A stretch of DNA of 64,000 nt from Pseudomonas neuropathica (GTDB taxonomy: Bacteria > Pseudomonadota > Gammaproteobacteria > Pseudomonadales > Pseudomonadaceae): assembly GCF_015461835.1 (NCBI RefSeq), contig NZ_JACOPX010000016.1, positions 62,001 to 126,000 on the forward strand, read 5' to 3'. How positions within the stretch are numbered: the first letter of the stretch is position 1; every line of letters starts with the position of its first letter. Shown here piece after piece: positions 25,990 through 34,767 of the stretch. The notes below the pieces were generated by a model, which made no database searches, was not told the DNA's origin, and saw only the letters and a list, made by a program, of their open reading frames with translations. The position numbers were made by a program, and so were the translations under genes.

Positions 25990-27526
25990 GCAGCCTCCAG
26001 TGTTGTGCGGCGATGCGTTGCAGGCACAGACGCAGCTCGCCTTCCAGGGCGCGGTCTTCGATCACCGGCGGGAAGTCCTTGGCCAGTTCTGCGTGCATCG
26101 CCGCCAGCGACGGCGGCAACGGTCGCGCGTCTTCGGCCTGAGCGCGCAGCCACACGCCTTGGTTGGCGGCGAGCAGGGTGGCGGCGGCGACTTGTTCGGT
26201 CAGCTCCAGCACGCGGATCGCGTCGCGGGCGGCGATGGTGCCCATGCTGACTTTGTCCTGGTTGTGGCACTCGGTGGAGCGCGAGAACACACTGGCCGGC
26301 ATGGTGTTTTTCAATGCTTCGGCGGTCCACGCGCTGGTGCCGATCTGCACGGCTTTGAAGCCATGGTTGATCATTGCCCGGTCCGCCGGAGCACCGGAGA
26401 GGTTGCTCGGCAGGCCGTGGTTGTAGCGTTCGTCGACCAGCAGCGCAAGTTGCCGATCCAGCAGGTCAGCAACGTTGGCCACCAGGTTTTTCAGGCTGTC
26501 CATGGCGAACGCGATATGCCCGCCGTAGAAGTGCCCACCGTGCAGCACGCGCTCGGCTTCGGCGTCGATGATCGGGTTGTCGTTGGCGCTGTTCAGTTCG
26601 GTTTCGATGAATGAACGCAGCCAGTTCAGGCTGTCGGCCAACACGCCGAGCACGTGCGGGGCGCAGCGCAGCGAGTAGCGATCCTGCAAGCGATGCAGTG
26701 GCGCGGTCGGCGCGTCGATCGCCAGATCCTTGCGCAGCCACGCGGCAACCTGCATTTGCCCCGGATGCGGTTTGGCGGCGAACAGACGTTCGTCGAAGTG
26801 CTCCGGATTGCCTTGCAGCGCGACCACGTTAAGCGCGGTGATGCGCGTGGCCAGTTGCAACAGATAGTCGGCACGGGCGAAAGCGAGGCAGGCGAGACCG
26901 GTCATTACGGCGGTGCCGTTCATCAGCGCCAGCGCTTCTTTCGGGCGCAGTACCAGCGGTGTCCAGCCGAGTTCACGATGCACATCGGCAGACTGGCGGC
27001 GTTCGCCACGGAACATCACTTCACGCTCGCCGGAAAGTGTCGCGGCAACGTAGGACAGCGGCGTCAGATCGCCACTGGCGCCGACCGAACCTTCCTCAGG
27101 GATAAGCGGCAGGATGTCGTATTCGAGGAACGCGTGCAGACGCTCCAGCAATTCCACGCGCACCCCGGAGACGCCGTGACACAACGACTGCAAACGCGCC
27201 GCCAACACCGCGCGGGTGGCTTGCGCGTCGAGCAGTTTACCCAGCCCGCAACCATGGAAGGTGTAGAGGTGACGCGGCAGCGCCTCGACGTGATGCAGCG
27301 GCACCGCGACCACGCAGGAGTCGCCGTAACCGGTGGTGACGCCATAGATCACGCCTTCCTTGTCCAGCAGCGAATCGAGGAACCGCGCGCCCTTGGCGAT
27401 GCGCTCGCGATAGTCGGCGTCGCTTTGCAACTGCACGGGCGCCTGACGGTTGGCCAGGGCCAGCACGTCTTCGATGCGCAAAGGGCGTTCGCCGAAGGTT
27501 ACCGGCTCATGGGTTGGCGTCGTCAT
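25982..27526 (-). CDS. Aromatic amino-acid ammonia-lyase (HAL/PAL/TAL family)
   Basis: 514 residues. The MIO-forming Ala-Ser-Gly lies in GSVGASGDLTPLSYVAATLS. Other marks are GVTTGYGDS at the N terminus and NSANDNPIID in the middle. It eliminates ammonia from an aromatic amino acid, giving a cinnamate-type acid that could prime the polyene after activation by the ligase. By-eye alignment of the selectivity segment (HLYTFHGCGLG) puts Phe where tyrosine lyases have His, which would argue against tyrosine; this needs a structure-based alignment. It overlaps the acyltransferase by 20 bases and the thioesterase by eight. Confidence 0.85.
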   Translation of the reverse strand: MTTPTHEPVTFGERPLRIEDVLALANRQAPVQLQSDADYRERIAKGARFLDSLLDKEGVIYGVTTGYGDSCVVAVPLHHVEALPRHLYTFHGCGLGKLLDAQATRAVLAARLQSLCHGVSGVRVELLERLHAFLEYDILPLIPEEGSVGASGDLTPLSYVAATLSGEREVMFRGERRQSADVHRELGWTPLVLRPKEALALMNGTAVMTGLACLAFARADYLLQLATRITALNVVALQGNPEHFDERLFAAKPHPGQMQVAAWLRKDLAIDAPTAPLHRLQDRYSLRCAPHVLGVLADSLNWLRSFIETELNSANDNPIIDAEAERVLHGGHFYGGHIAFAMDSLKNLVANVADLLDRQLALLVDERYNHGLPSNLSGAPADRAMINHGFKAVQIGTSAWTAEALKNTMPASVFSRSTECHNQDKVSMGTIAARDAIRVLELTEQVAAATLLAANQGVWLRAQAEDARPLPPSLAAMHAELAKDFPPVIEDRALEGELRLCLQRIAAQHWRLHA

Positions 27527-28454
27527 CGGTCTTCCAGAAAGGGTAAAAGTTGAACCATTGTTGCGGCGCTTCGAGGCAATAGTGACTCAGGCGCTGCGCA
27601 TAGCGGGTGGCCCACTGATGAATGACCTGCTCGCGCTCGCTGCGCTTCCACACCACGGCGTCGGCGAAGGGCTCGAGAGTCAGGCGATAGTGTCCGTCCG
27701 GTTGCTTGAGGCACATCAGCAGATTGACCGGGCATTTGAGCAGGCCGGCGAGCAGCCACGGGCCTTGCGGGAACGGCGCCGGGTGGCCGAGAAAGTCCAC
27801 GGTTACGCTGCGCCCGCCGTGCAGCGGCACGCGGTCGCCGGCAATCGCCAGCCACTCACCGCGCTCCAAGCGTTCGTGCAGTTGCAGCATGATCACCGGG
27901 TCCAGTTCGCTGACTTGAATCAGGCGCAGATTGGTCGCCCCGGCCTCGCCCAGCAAACGGTTGAATTGCTCGGCGTGCTTGGTGTGCACCAGCACGTTCA
28001 TGGTGACCTTTTCGCCGATCTCCGCCAGTGCGCGACAGACTTCCAGATTGCCCAGGTGCGCACCGACCAGCAGTTGTCCGCGACTGCCGCGCAGCTGATT
28101 GCGCAGCAGCGCCGGGTCGATGATTTCGATCTGTTCGATGCGCAACTTGCCATTCCACACATCGAGCTTGTCGAGCATCGAATCGGCGAACGCCATGAAC
28201 TGACCGAACACCCGCCAATGAGTGGGGCGTAAATCTTCGCGCTGACTCCACGCCGCCAAACGCTGCTGGTATTGCCAGGCGCTGCGCCGTGCGGTGCGGC
28301 CAAACAGGAAAAAGTACAGGACGATGCCGTACAGCAACGGACTGAGCAGGCGTCGGCCAAGGACCTTGGCGGCGAACGCGGTGAATTTCATCAACAGAAA
28401 GCTGCCGCGTTCTTCGCGGTCGGCCCAGTGCTGCTTGTCGGCTTCGCCGCTCAT
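27507..28454 (-). CDS. LpxL/HtrB-type lipid acyltransferase (C-terminal half of ApeJ equivalent)
   Basis: 315 residues; ATG 28454 overlaps the glycosyltransferase stop as ATGA, and the long upstream extension of the frame is a shadow. Family signals are LVGAHLGNLEVCRAL (an H-x4-E catalytic motif variant), NVLVHTKHAEQFNRLL and GEWLAIAGDRVPLHGGR. An N-terminal hydrophobic segment (LLSPLLYGIVLYFFLFGRTA) anchors it. It may attach an acyl or aryl-polyenyl chain to a lipid. In E. coli-type APE clusters the glycosyltransferase and acyltransferase parts are fused; here they are two genes. Confidence 0.82.
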   Translation of the reverse strand: MSGEADKQHWADREERGSFLLMKFTAFAAKVLGRRLLSPLLYGIVLYFFLFGRTARRSAWQYQQRLAAWSQREDLRPTHWRVFGQFMAFADSMLDKLDVWNGKLRIEQIEIIDPALLRNQLRGSRGQLLVGAHLGNLEVCRALAEIGEKVTMNVLVHTKHAEQFNRLLGEAGATNLRLIQVSELDPVIMLQLHERLERGEWLAIAGDRVPLHGGRSVTVDFLGHPAPFPQGPWLLAGLLKCPVNLLMCLKQPDGHYRLTLEPFADAVVWKRSEREQVIHQWATRYAQRLSHYCLEAPQQWFNFYPFWKTDDDANP

Positions 28455-29185
28455 GCGCGCCACCGCCGCCAGAGGATCACCGGGAAGCGCAGCAACATGC
28501 CGAGAAACAGCCGTGTGTGCATGCTGGAAATCAGTGCGTTGTCGTGGAACAGACGGAAGTGCGACACACCGTCCAGTGGATAATGCACGCTGGTTTGCAG
28601 CCAGCGCATCGGCTGATTGCGCCACGACAGACGCACGAGAATGTCCGAGTCGAAATCCATGCGCTTGCCGACTTTTGCCGAGTCGATCACCGCCAGCGTC
28701 GGGGCCAGCGGATAGACGCGAAACCCACACATCGAATCGCGGATCTGCAGCGACAGCGTGTTGATCCAGACCATGACATGAGTCAGGTAGCGCGCGTACA
28801 AACGACCTTTCGGCACGCTCTCGTCGAACAGCGGAAAACCGCAGATCATCGCCTCGGGATGGGCGCGGGATTCATCGACGAAACGGGCGACATCGTGCAA
28901 ATCGTGTTGCCCGTCGGCATCGACCTGCAGCGCATGGCTGAAACCCAATAGTGAGGCTTCGCGCAAACCGGTCATCACCGCGCCGCCCTTGCCCTGATTC
29001 GCGGTCAGGCGTACCAGATGCACGTTGTCGCGCTCGGCCAGTGCGTCGAGCACTCTGGCGCAAGATGGCGTGCTGGCGTCGTCCACCAGAATGCACGGCA
29101 GACCTTGCGCGAGCAGAGCCTCGACCACGGTGCCGATCGCAGTTTCGTGGTTATAAACCGGGATCACGGCACAAGGATTATGCAT
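28451..29185 (-). CDS. Family 2 glycosyltransferase (N-terminal half of ApeJ equivalent)
   Basis: 244 residues. ATG 29185 has GGAG seven bases upstream and MHNPCAVIPVYNHETAIGTV is a typical GT2 start. The nucleotide-sugar site is VDADGQHDLHD (a DxD-type motif), and ILVDDAST and NQGKGGAVMTGLREA are also GT2 hallmarks. It resembles dolichol-phosphate mannosyltransferase-like enzymes. It probably adds a sugar to the lipid or head group that anchors the polyene. It is separated from the ligase gene by 77 bases that contain a single REP arm. Confidence 0.83.
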   Translation of the reverse strand: MHNPCAVIPVYNHETAIGTVVEALLAQGLPCILVDDASTPSCARVLDALAERDNVHLVRLTANQGKGGAVMTGLREASLLGFSHALQVDADGQHDLHDVARFVDESRAHPEAMICGFPLFDESVPKGRLYARYLTHVMVWINTLSLQIRDSMCGFRVYPLAPTLAVIDSAKVGKRMDFDSDILVRLSWRNQPMRWLQTSVHYPLDGVSHFRLFHDNALISSMHTRLFLGMLLRFPVILWRRWRA

Positions 29186-29215
29186 ACGTTTTCTCCACTG
29201 GAAGACCGCGATCCC

Positions 29216-29239
29216 TGTAGGAGTGAGCCTGCTCGCGAT
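29216..29239. repeat. Single REP arm, family 1, inside the APE operon
   Basis: One TGTAGGAGTGAGCCTGCTCG arm without its inverted partner, between the ligase stop (29263) and the glycosyltransferase start (29185). Confidence 0.8.
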
Positions 29240-29262
29240 TGAGTGCGCAGCACTCACCAAGG

Positions 29263-30942
29263 TCAACCATGCTCTACACCCAAAAGAATCCGCCCACTGG
29301 AACAGGTCGCCGTGTCATTGCGATAAGCGAAATACAATTTGCCGCGCTCAGGATCAAAGCGCAGGTGCAGCTGAATTTCATCCCCAGGCCGCACCAATTG
29401 CTGGAACTTCAGCACTTCCATCCCGGCAAACGGACCGCTCAGGTTGAGCAATTGGCGACCGAGGTTCAGTGCCCATTCCACCTGCACCACGCCGGGCAGG
29501 ACCGGGGCTTTGGGGAAGTGGCCGCTGAAATAGGCCAGGTCCGGTGGCACGCTCAGTTGCAGGCTCCACTCGCCAGTGGTCTCGACTTGTTCCAGCACTT
29601 CGGGCGCTTTCGCTCGCGGGGCCATCAGCAGCGCTTCGATATCGGCCTGCGGCAGTTTGCCTTGGCTGTTCAACGGTAATTGCCGCACCAGCCGCCAACG
29701 TCGCGGTAAAGCCAGGGCTTCACAGTGTTGGCGCAAATGCTGGCGCAGGGTTTCGGTCAGGCTGCGGCGACCGTGCTCACGCAAGGCAAACAGGCCGGCC
29801 TCGCTGAGCACCAGTAGAGCACCGAGAGAGGCGCGATTTTCCTGGACCACGCCCAAGCGCGCTTCGGCGACCCAGTCGTGGGCAACCAAGGCTTGCTCAA
29901 GCATGGGCAGCGAGATGCGTTTTTCTTCCAGTTTGACGATCCGGTCCAGCCGTCCGAGCAGTTCGAAGCGGCCATCGGTGCCGATGCGCGCGGCGTCAGC
30001 GCTGTGCTCGACGTGCCCGGCAGGCAAGTAAGGTGAGGCGATCAGCAGGGCGCCGTCGCTGTCCTGGCTCAGTTGGACGCCGGCGAACGGTTGCCACAGT
30101 TGTTCGCCCTGACGCCAGGCGATACCGCCGGTTTCCGAGCTGCCGAGGATTTCCGTCGGCCATTGCTGCAAGCGTTGCTGCAGACTTTGCGCAGCTTCGA
30201 CCGGCAACGCACCGCCGGAGGAAAACACCCGGCGCACGGCGCTCAGGGCCGGCCAGTCGAGGTTGTCGCCCATACGTTTGAGCAACGCCGGGCTGGCCAC
30301 CCACGCAAAGGCTGGATGTTCACGGCTGGCACGCTGCAAGTCTTCGGGGAACGCCAGTTGCTTGCGCACAAACGGGCGCCCGGCACACAGCGGCCACAGC
30401 ACGCGAAACAGCAAACCGTAAATATGCTGGGTGGCGACGCTGCCGATGATGCAGGCCTCACCGAGATCCGCGCCCCACAACTGTTCCAGTGCTTCGACCT
30501 CGTTGGCCAGTTGGCGCAGGGTTTTGTCGATGCGCTTCGGCTCGCCGCTGGAGCCGGACGTGCACAGACTCAGGCGGCACTGGTCGAGGTCCAGTGCGGC
30601 ACCGGCTAGCGGCGGCTGCTGAACGTCGCTCAGTTGCGCGTCATCGGTTTGATCCGTCAGCCACAGATCGACCTCAGCCGACCAGCGCTGGCGGGTTTGC
30701 GCTTGCAGGTCCGATGGCAGCAGAACACTCACGCCTGCACGCCATGCACCCAGCAAAGCGATGGCCAGTTCGGCAGCATCTTCCAGGTGCACAGCCAGGC
30801 GCTTCACGCTCTGAGCTTGCAGGCCGGCGGCAACGCTCAGGGCCTGTTCGCACAGCTGCGCGTGATCGAGGGCCGGTGCGTGGCTGATCACTCGCGCCGG
30901 CACAGGCTTGAGCAACAACTGCTCAAGTTTTATCCAGTTCAT
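29263..30942 (-). CDS. Aryl-ACP ligase fused to a 3-hydroxyacyl-ACP dehydratase (ApeH-ApeI fusion)
   Basis: 559 residues from ATG 30942, which overlaps the membrane-protein stop as ATGA. Residues 1 to about 445 are an AMP-forming acyl ligase: the P-loop-like LSLCTSGSSGEPKRIDKTLR, ILGSSETGGIAWR, GRLDRIVKLEEKRISL and the lysine in LPLNSQGKLPQ. Residues from about 450 are a hot-dog dehydratase with PDLAYFSGHFPKAPVLPGVV carrying the catalytic histidine. The ligase would load the aryl acid on an ACP; the second domain would act like ApeI. In the E. coli-type system these are separate proteins. Confidence 0.87.
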   Translation of the reverse strand: MNWIKLEQLLLKPVPARVISHAPALDHAQLCEQALSVAAGLQAQSVKRLAVHLEDAAELAIALLGAWRAGVSVLLPSDLQAQTRQRWSAEVDLWLTDQTDDAQLSDVQQPPLAGAALDLDQCRLSLCTSGSSGEPKRIDKTLRQLANEVEALEQLWGADLGEACIIGSVATQHIYGLLFRVLWPLCAGRPFVRKQLAFPEDLQRASREHPAFAWVASPALLKRMGDNLDWPALSAVRRVFSSGGALPVEAAQSLQQRLQQWPTEILGSSETGGIAWRQGEQLWQPFAGVQLSQDSDGALLIASPYLPAGHVEHSADAARIGTDGRFELLGRLDRIVKLEEKRISLPMLEQALVAHDWVAEARLGVVQENRASLGALLVLSEAGLFALREHGRRSLTETLRQHLRQHCEALALPRRWRLVRQLPLNSQGKLPQADIEALLMAPRAKAPEVLEQVETTGEWSLQLSVPPDLAYFSGHFPKAPVLPGVVQVEWALNLGRQLLNLSGPFAGMEVLKFQQLVRPGDEIQLHLRFDPERGKLYFAYRNDTATCSSGRILLGVEHG

Positions 30943-31484
30943 GTACGGCCTCTTACCCGTTGTCGTATCAGCCATTCAATGGCAAACATCAGGCCGATCA
31001 ATCCATAGGAGATCAGGCCGGTGTACAACATCCACCAATTCAGCGGCGCCCACAGGGTCAGCAGGGCGGCGCATAAACCGTTGCAGAAGAAAAACACGCT
31101 CCAGGCCACGGTGACCTTGCGCGTATAGCGGATCGCGATGTCCGGCAGCTCTGGCTCACGCAAGCGCGCCAGGCGCTCGACCATCGGCGGGCCGTATTTC
31201 AGGCTCAGGCTGAACAGCACCAGCATGAAACCGCTGATCAGCACCGGGTACCAACGCAGCAACAGCGGGCTGTCGAACAGCGCCAGCAGCAGGCAAAAGG
31301 CGATGGCCACGCCGGCCATCCACAGGCTGCCTGGCTTGCGCTCGCCGGTCAGTGCCCGCGCCAGCCACAGGCTGCCCAGCAGCAGACCGAACTGCCAGGG
31401 GGCAAAATGCTCCATGCCGAAATACACCGCAAAGGGGTACAGCAGACCGGCCAGCAGCAGGCCCAGGCCGATCAATCGGCTCAT
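30939..31484 (-). CDS. Polytopic membrane protein of the APE operon (COG4648 type, ApeG-like)
   Basis: 181 residues with about five to six membrane helices, starting MSRLIGLGLLLAGLLYPFAV. No catalytic motif is recognisable; charged clusters (LARLREPELPDIAIRYTRKV) lie in one loop. It sits between the second ACP gene and the ligase gene with four-base overlaps on both sides, the position of the COG4648 membrane protein in aryl polyene operons. Function unknown. Confidence 0.78.
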   Translation of the reverse strand: MSRLIGLGLLLAGLLYPFAVYFGMEHFAPWQFGLLLGSLWLARALTGERKPGSLWMAGVAIAFCLLLALFDSPLLLRWYPVLISGFMLVLFSLSLKYGPPMVERLARLREPELPDIAIRYTRKVTVAWSVFFFCNGLCAALLTLWAPLNWWMLYTGLISYGLIGLMFAIEWLIRQRVRGRT

Positions 31485-31735
31485 GCGGCCGGTTGAACCA
31501 GACGGTAGACCGCCTCGACCACGTCGCCGACCGTGCGCACCGATTTGAATTCTTCGGCGGCGATTTTCTTGCCGGTCTGGCGTTTGATGTGATCGATCAG
31601 ATCGACCGCGTCGATGCTGTCGATTTCCAGATCCTGATACAGGTTGGAGTCCAGGCTCACACGGGCCGGATCCAGTTCGAACAGCTCGACCAAGGCATCG
31701 CGCAGGGTGTTGAAAATATCGTCACGAGTTTGCAT
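31481..31735 (-). CDS. Acyl carrier protein 2 (ApeF-like)
   Basis: 84 residues. The phosphopantetheine serine is in LEIDSIDAVDLIDHIK. It is more like a standard ACP than its partner. It carries growing polyene intermediates and lies nine bases after the first ACP gene. Confidence 0.88.
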   Translation of the reverse strand: MQTRDDIFNTLRDALVELFELDPARVSLDSNLYQDLEIDSIDAVDLIDHIKRQTGKKIAAEEFKSVRTVGDVVEAVYRLVQPAA

Positions 31736-31744
31736 GGTCCGGTC

Positions 31745-32020
31745 TCAAGCTGCCTGTTTTGCCGTGACGAACGCCGCAAGGCTGGCCACGTTGGTGAAAT
31801 GGTTACGGGTGTCTTTGGCGTCGGCATCGATCTTGATGCCGTATTTTTTCTGGATGGCCAGACCCAGTTCCAGCGCGTCGACGGAATCCAGGCCCAGGCC
31901 TTCGCCGAACAGCGTTTGTTCGTCGCCGATGTCGTCGACGCTGATGTCTTCGAGGCCGAGGGCGTCGATGATCAGCAGTTTGATGTCACGCACCAGGCTA
32001 GGGGTGTTCAGATCGCTCAT
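31745..32020 (-). CDS. Acyl carrier protein 1 (ApeE-like)
   Basis: 91 residues; the attachment serine is in GLGLDSVDALELGLAIQKKY. Its start overlaps the acyltransferase end by 23 bases. Tandem, different ACPs are a constant feature of aryl polyene operons and hold different stages of the chain. Confidence 0.88.
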   Translation of the reverse strand: MSDLNTPSLVRDIKLLIIDALGLEDISVDDIGDEQTLFGEGLGLDSVDALELGLAIQKKYGIKIDADAKDTRNHFTNVASLAAFVTAKQAA

Positions 32021-32810
32021 CTTCGGCGAGCTCCTTAATAAAATATGAGTGCAAATAATCGTTGAGCTTGCGCGAGGCTTGCGGTGCAGGGCCTTGTGCG
32101 GCGAAGGCTTGTGGGTCTATATCGGCCCCAACGCGAAAACTGAAGTGCACGCGGCGGCTGGGGATCCGGTACCAGGGTTCGGCTTTGGTCAATGTCGTCG
32201 GGCTGACCTTGATGATCACCGGCGTGAGGGTTTTCGCACCGCGCAGGGCAATCGCCGCAGCGCCCCGATGAAAGGCCGGCGCCTGCCCCGGCTGGGTGCG
32301 CGTGCCTTCGGGAAAAATGATCAGGGTCTGGCCGTTTTGCAGGGATTGGGCGGCGGCATCGAGCATGTCCATGCTGCCGTCGTTGCTGATGTATTCGGTG
32401 CGGCGCAGCGGGCCACGGGTGAAGGGGTTTTCCCACAGGCTTTTCTTCACCACGCAATTGGCCTGGCGCACCAGACCGATGAGGAACACCACGTCGATCA
32501 GCGACGGGTGGTTGGCGATGATCATCTGCCCGGGGCGACCGAGACGCTCGGCGCCTTGAATGTCATAGGTCAGGACTCCAGTGCGGGCCATGAACCGGAC
32601 GAAAAACCAGAATAGCCGGCTGACGGTCTGCCGCGCGCGTTGGCGATGCACAACGGCGTCACCGGGCAGGCAAGCCAATAGCGGAAACACCAGCACACGC
32701 AGGCACAGCCCGCCTAGCCCGAACAGGGCGAAGCTTGCGGCGGTGGCCAGCAGGCGCCAGTAGTAGGCATCGCGGTTTTTTTCGGTCACGGGTTGCGTTG
32801 CCAGGTCCAT
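31998..32810 (-). CDS. 1-acylglycerol-3-phosphate-type acyltransferase (ApeD-like, PlsC family)
   Basis: About 270 residues from ATG 32810. One or two N-terminal helices precede the PlsC domain: the HX4D motif is in IIANHPSLIDVVFLIG, and the second block is TLIIFPEGTRTQPGQAPAFH. It transfers an acyl chain to a lysophospholipid-like acceptor, so it may link the polyene to a membrane lipid. It overlaps the chain-length-factor gene by 25 bases. Confidence 0.85.
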   Translation of the reverse strand: MDLATQPVTEKNRDAYYWRLLATAASFALFGLGGLCLRVLVFPLLACLPGDAVVHRQRARQTVSRLFWFFVRFMARTGVLTYDIQGAERLGRPGQMIIANHPSLIDVVFLIGLVRQANCVVKKSLWENPFTRGPLRRTEYISNDGSMDMLDAAAQSLQNGQTLIIFPEGTRTQPGQAPAFHRGAAAIALRGAKTLTPVIIKVSPTTLTKAEPWYRIPSRRVHFSFRVGADIDPQAFAAQGPAPQASRKLNDYLHSYFIKELAEDERSEHP

Positions 32811-33511
32811 ACACGATTTTTCCAGGCATGTTGGCAATGGGTTTGCTGGCCGAGCAGGGTTTGCAACAGGTTGAGCGCGTGGGGCCAGTGCGCTTTTGAC
32901 CGTGTTTTTGTGGTGCTGTTCAGGGTCAGCCGCCAGTCGGTACCGGGGGTGAGCAAAAGACCGAGTGCATAGGGAAACGGCACGTCATCGATCCACGCCG
33001 AATAGGCTTCGGGCGGTTGTTCTTCGGTGATCACCAGCAGCACTGCCGGAGCGCCTTCGTTGAGCAGCGCCGCCGCTTCGAGCATGCCGTGCTCAAGGCC
33101 GTCGCCGGCCGCGGCGAGGGCGGTCATTTCGCTGGTTTCGCCACGCATGATCGACCACAGACCGATGATCGCGTTGTGTACGGACAGGCTGAACTGGGTC
33201 GGCGACAGCGGCTGTTCGGTCGCCAGATCACTGAGGATGTCGTAAGTCCGTGGGGTTTCACCGTGGCGCGAGACGAACACCAGCGGCAGGCTGTCCCGCC
33301 CGTCGGCCAGGGGCCAGCCAACGCTGAACGCCATGCGTGCCAGACGACTGAGGCGGCGGCGCTGCATGGCCGGTAAAAACGACACATCGGGCGCGGCATC
33401 ACTGCGCTGGAGTACGACCGGTTGTCGGCTCCAGGCCTGCCAGGCGTCCACGCTGTCGAGGCCAGGGGCCCACGCGCGCCATTGGGCGATGTTGAAGTTG
33501 ATCACGGACAT
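32786..33511 (-). CDS. Ketosynthase-like chain-length factor (ApeC-like)
   Basis: 241 residues, much shorter than a condensing enzyme. It starts MSVINFNIAQWRAWAPGLDS and contains MQRRRLSRLARMAF, FVSRHGE, and FSLSVHNAIIGLWSIMRGET, typical of the 'beta-ketoacyl synthase chain length factor' family. No active-site cysteine is expected in such truncated proteins. In known APE systems it forms a heterodimer with the ApeO ketosynthase. It is the first gene of the operon. Confidence 0.85.
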   Translation of the reverse strand: MSVINFNIAQWRAWAPGLDSVDAWQAWSRQPVVLQRSDAAPDVSFLPAMQRRRLSRLARMAFSVGWPLADGRDSLPLVFVSRHGETPRTYDILSDLATEQPLSPTQFSLSVHNAIIGLWSIMRGETSEMTALAAAGDGLEHGMLEAAALLNEGAPAVLLVITEEQPPEAYSAWIDDVPFPYALGLLLTPGTDWRLTLNSTTKTRSKAHWPHALNLLQTLLGQQTHCQHAWKNRVWTWQRNP

Positions 33512-33636
33512 TCATCCCGCCCCTGCAGGCTTTTGTTGACGCATTGAATCGCCAAAGCCGCAGCAGGCTTGACGTGGCGCTTGGCGCCGGGTGGCGCGCA
33601 TTATCCCGGTGCGACGAGTGTGTAGCAAATGCTGGT

Positions 33637-33659
33637 TACATTTTGCGCAACGAAATGTA
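33637..33659. promoter_or_regulatory. Inverted repeat between the APE operon and parA
   Basis: A perfect pair TACATTT / AAATGTA with a 9-base spacer lies 125 bases upstream of the first APE gene and about 210 before parA. The 356-base gap has no gene; this is the only clear structured site in it. It could be an operator for the pigment operon, but no regulator gene is adjacent. Confidence 0.35.
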
Positions 33660-33867
33660 CCGAGTGGTTCGCAAGAAAACTGTCACTTGGCCATTATCCA
33701 GATCGTGAGCGGCTTGTCTGTCGGGAATCTCGGCGATCAATGGCGGCGATTGCCCTATCTGTCCGCGGATATTTGCACCTGACTTTGTAGTCCGTGTCCG
33801 TGAAGGTAGCGAAGCGAGGTCGAGCGCATCTACACTCGGTCATTCTTTGATACACGGAGGTTTGGTC

Positions 33868-34638
33868 ATGCGGCGCGTGGTGTTCAATCAGAAAGGTGGC
33901 GTAGGCAAGTCGAGCATTGCCTGCAATCTGGCGGCCGTCAGCGCCAGCGAGGGTTATCGCACGCTGTTGGTCGATCTCGATGCCCAGGCCAACTCCACTC
34001 AGTATCTGACCGGGCTCACCGGCGACGACATTCCGATGGGTATTGCCGACTTCTTCAAGCAAACCCTGTCTTCCGGGCCGTTCTCGAAGAAGAATCAGGC
34101 GGACATCTACGAAACGCCGTTCGACAACCTGCACATCATCACCGCGACGGCCGAGCTGGCCGACTTGCAGCCCAAGCTTGAGGCCAAGCACAAGATCAAC
34201 AAACTGCGTAAGTTGCTCGATGAGTTGTCCGAGGATTACGACCGCATCTATCTCGATACGCCGCCAGCGCTGAATTTTTATGCGGTATCGGCGCTGATTG
34301 CCGCTGATCGCGTGCTGATTCCTTTTGATTGCGACAGTTTCTCGCGCCAGGCCCTGTATGGGCTGATTGCTGAAATCGAAGAATTGAAGGATGACCACAA
34401 CGAAGGTCTGGAAGTCGAAGGCATCGTGGTCAACCAGTTCCAGGCCCGGGCGAGCCTGCCGCAACAGATTCTCGATGAATTGATTGCCGAAGGTCTACCG
34501 GTGCTGCCGGTGTACCTGACCAGTTCGGTGCGTATGCGCGAATCACACCAGGCCAGCATGCCGCTGATCCACCTTGACCCGCGCCACAAGCTGACCCAGC
34601 AGTTCGTCGAACTGCATAACTTGCTCGAAGATCACTGA
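33868..34638 (+). CDS. ParA-family ATPase
   Basis: 256 residues from ATG 33868, chosen because GGAGG lies seven bases upstream. The deviant Walker A is FNQKGGVGKSSIACNLAA, with the Walker A-prime aspartates in LLVDLDAQANST and Walker B in RIYLDTPPAL. It is a stand-alone orphan ParA (no parB beside it), so it is not the chromosomal segregation pair. Orphan ParAs position large complexes such as receptor arrays; the target here is unknown. Confidence 0.88.
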   Translation: MRRVVFNQKGGVGKSSIACNLAAVSASEGYRTLLVDLDAQANSTQYLTGLTGDDIPMGIADFFKQTLSSGPFSKKNQADIYETPFDNLHIITATAELADLQPKLEAKHKINKLRKLLDELSEDYDRIYLDTPPALNFYAVSALIAADRVLIPFDCDSFSRQALYGLIAEIEELKDDHNEGLEVEGIVVNQFQARASLPQQILDELIAEGLPVLPVYLTSSVRMRESHQASMPLIHLDPRHKLTQQFVELHNLLEDH

Positions 34639-34661
34639 TTCCCTGAGCTCCGCAAATCCAC

Positions 34662-34750
34662 TGTAGGAGTGAGCCTGCTCGCGATAGCGGTGTGTCAGTC
34701 AAATCGATGTCGACTGGACGGACGCCATCGCGAGCAGGCTCACTCCTACA
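34662..34750. repeat. REPIN, family 1
   Basis: Inverted TGTAGGAGTGAGCCTGCTCG arms between the converging parA-like and trxC genes. Confidence 0.9.
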
Positions 34751-34767
34751 ATTGGATTTGTGTTGGC

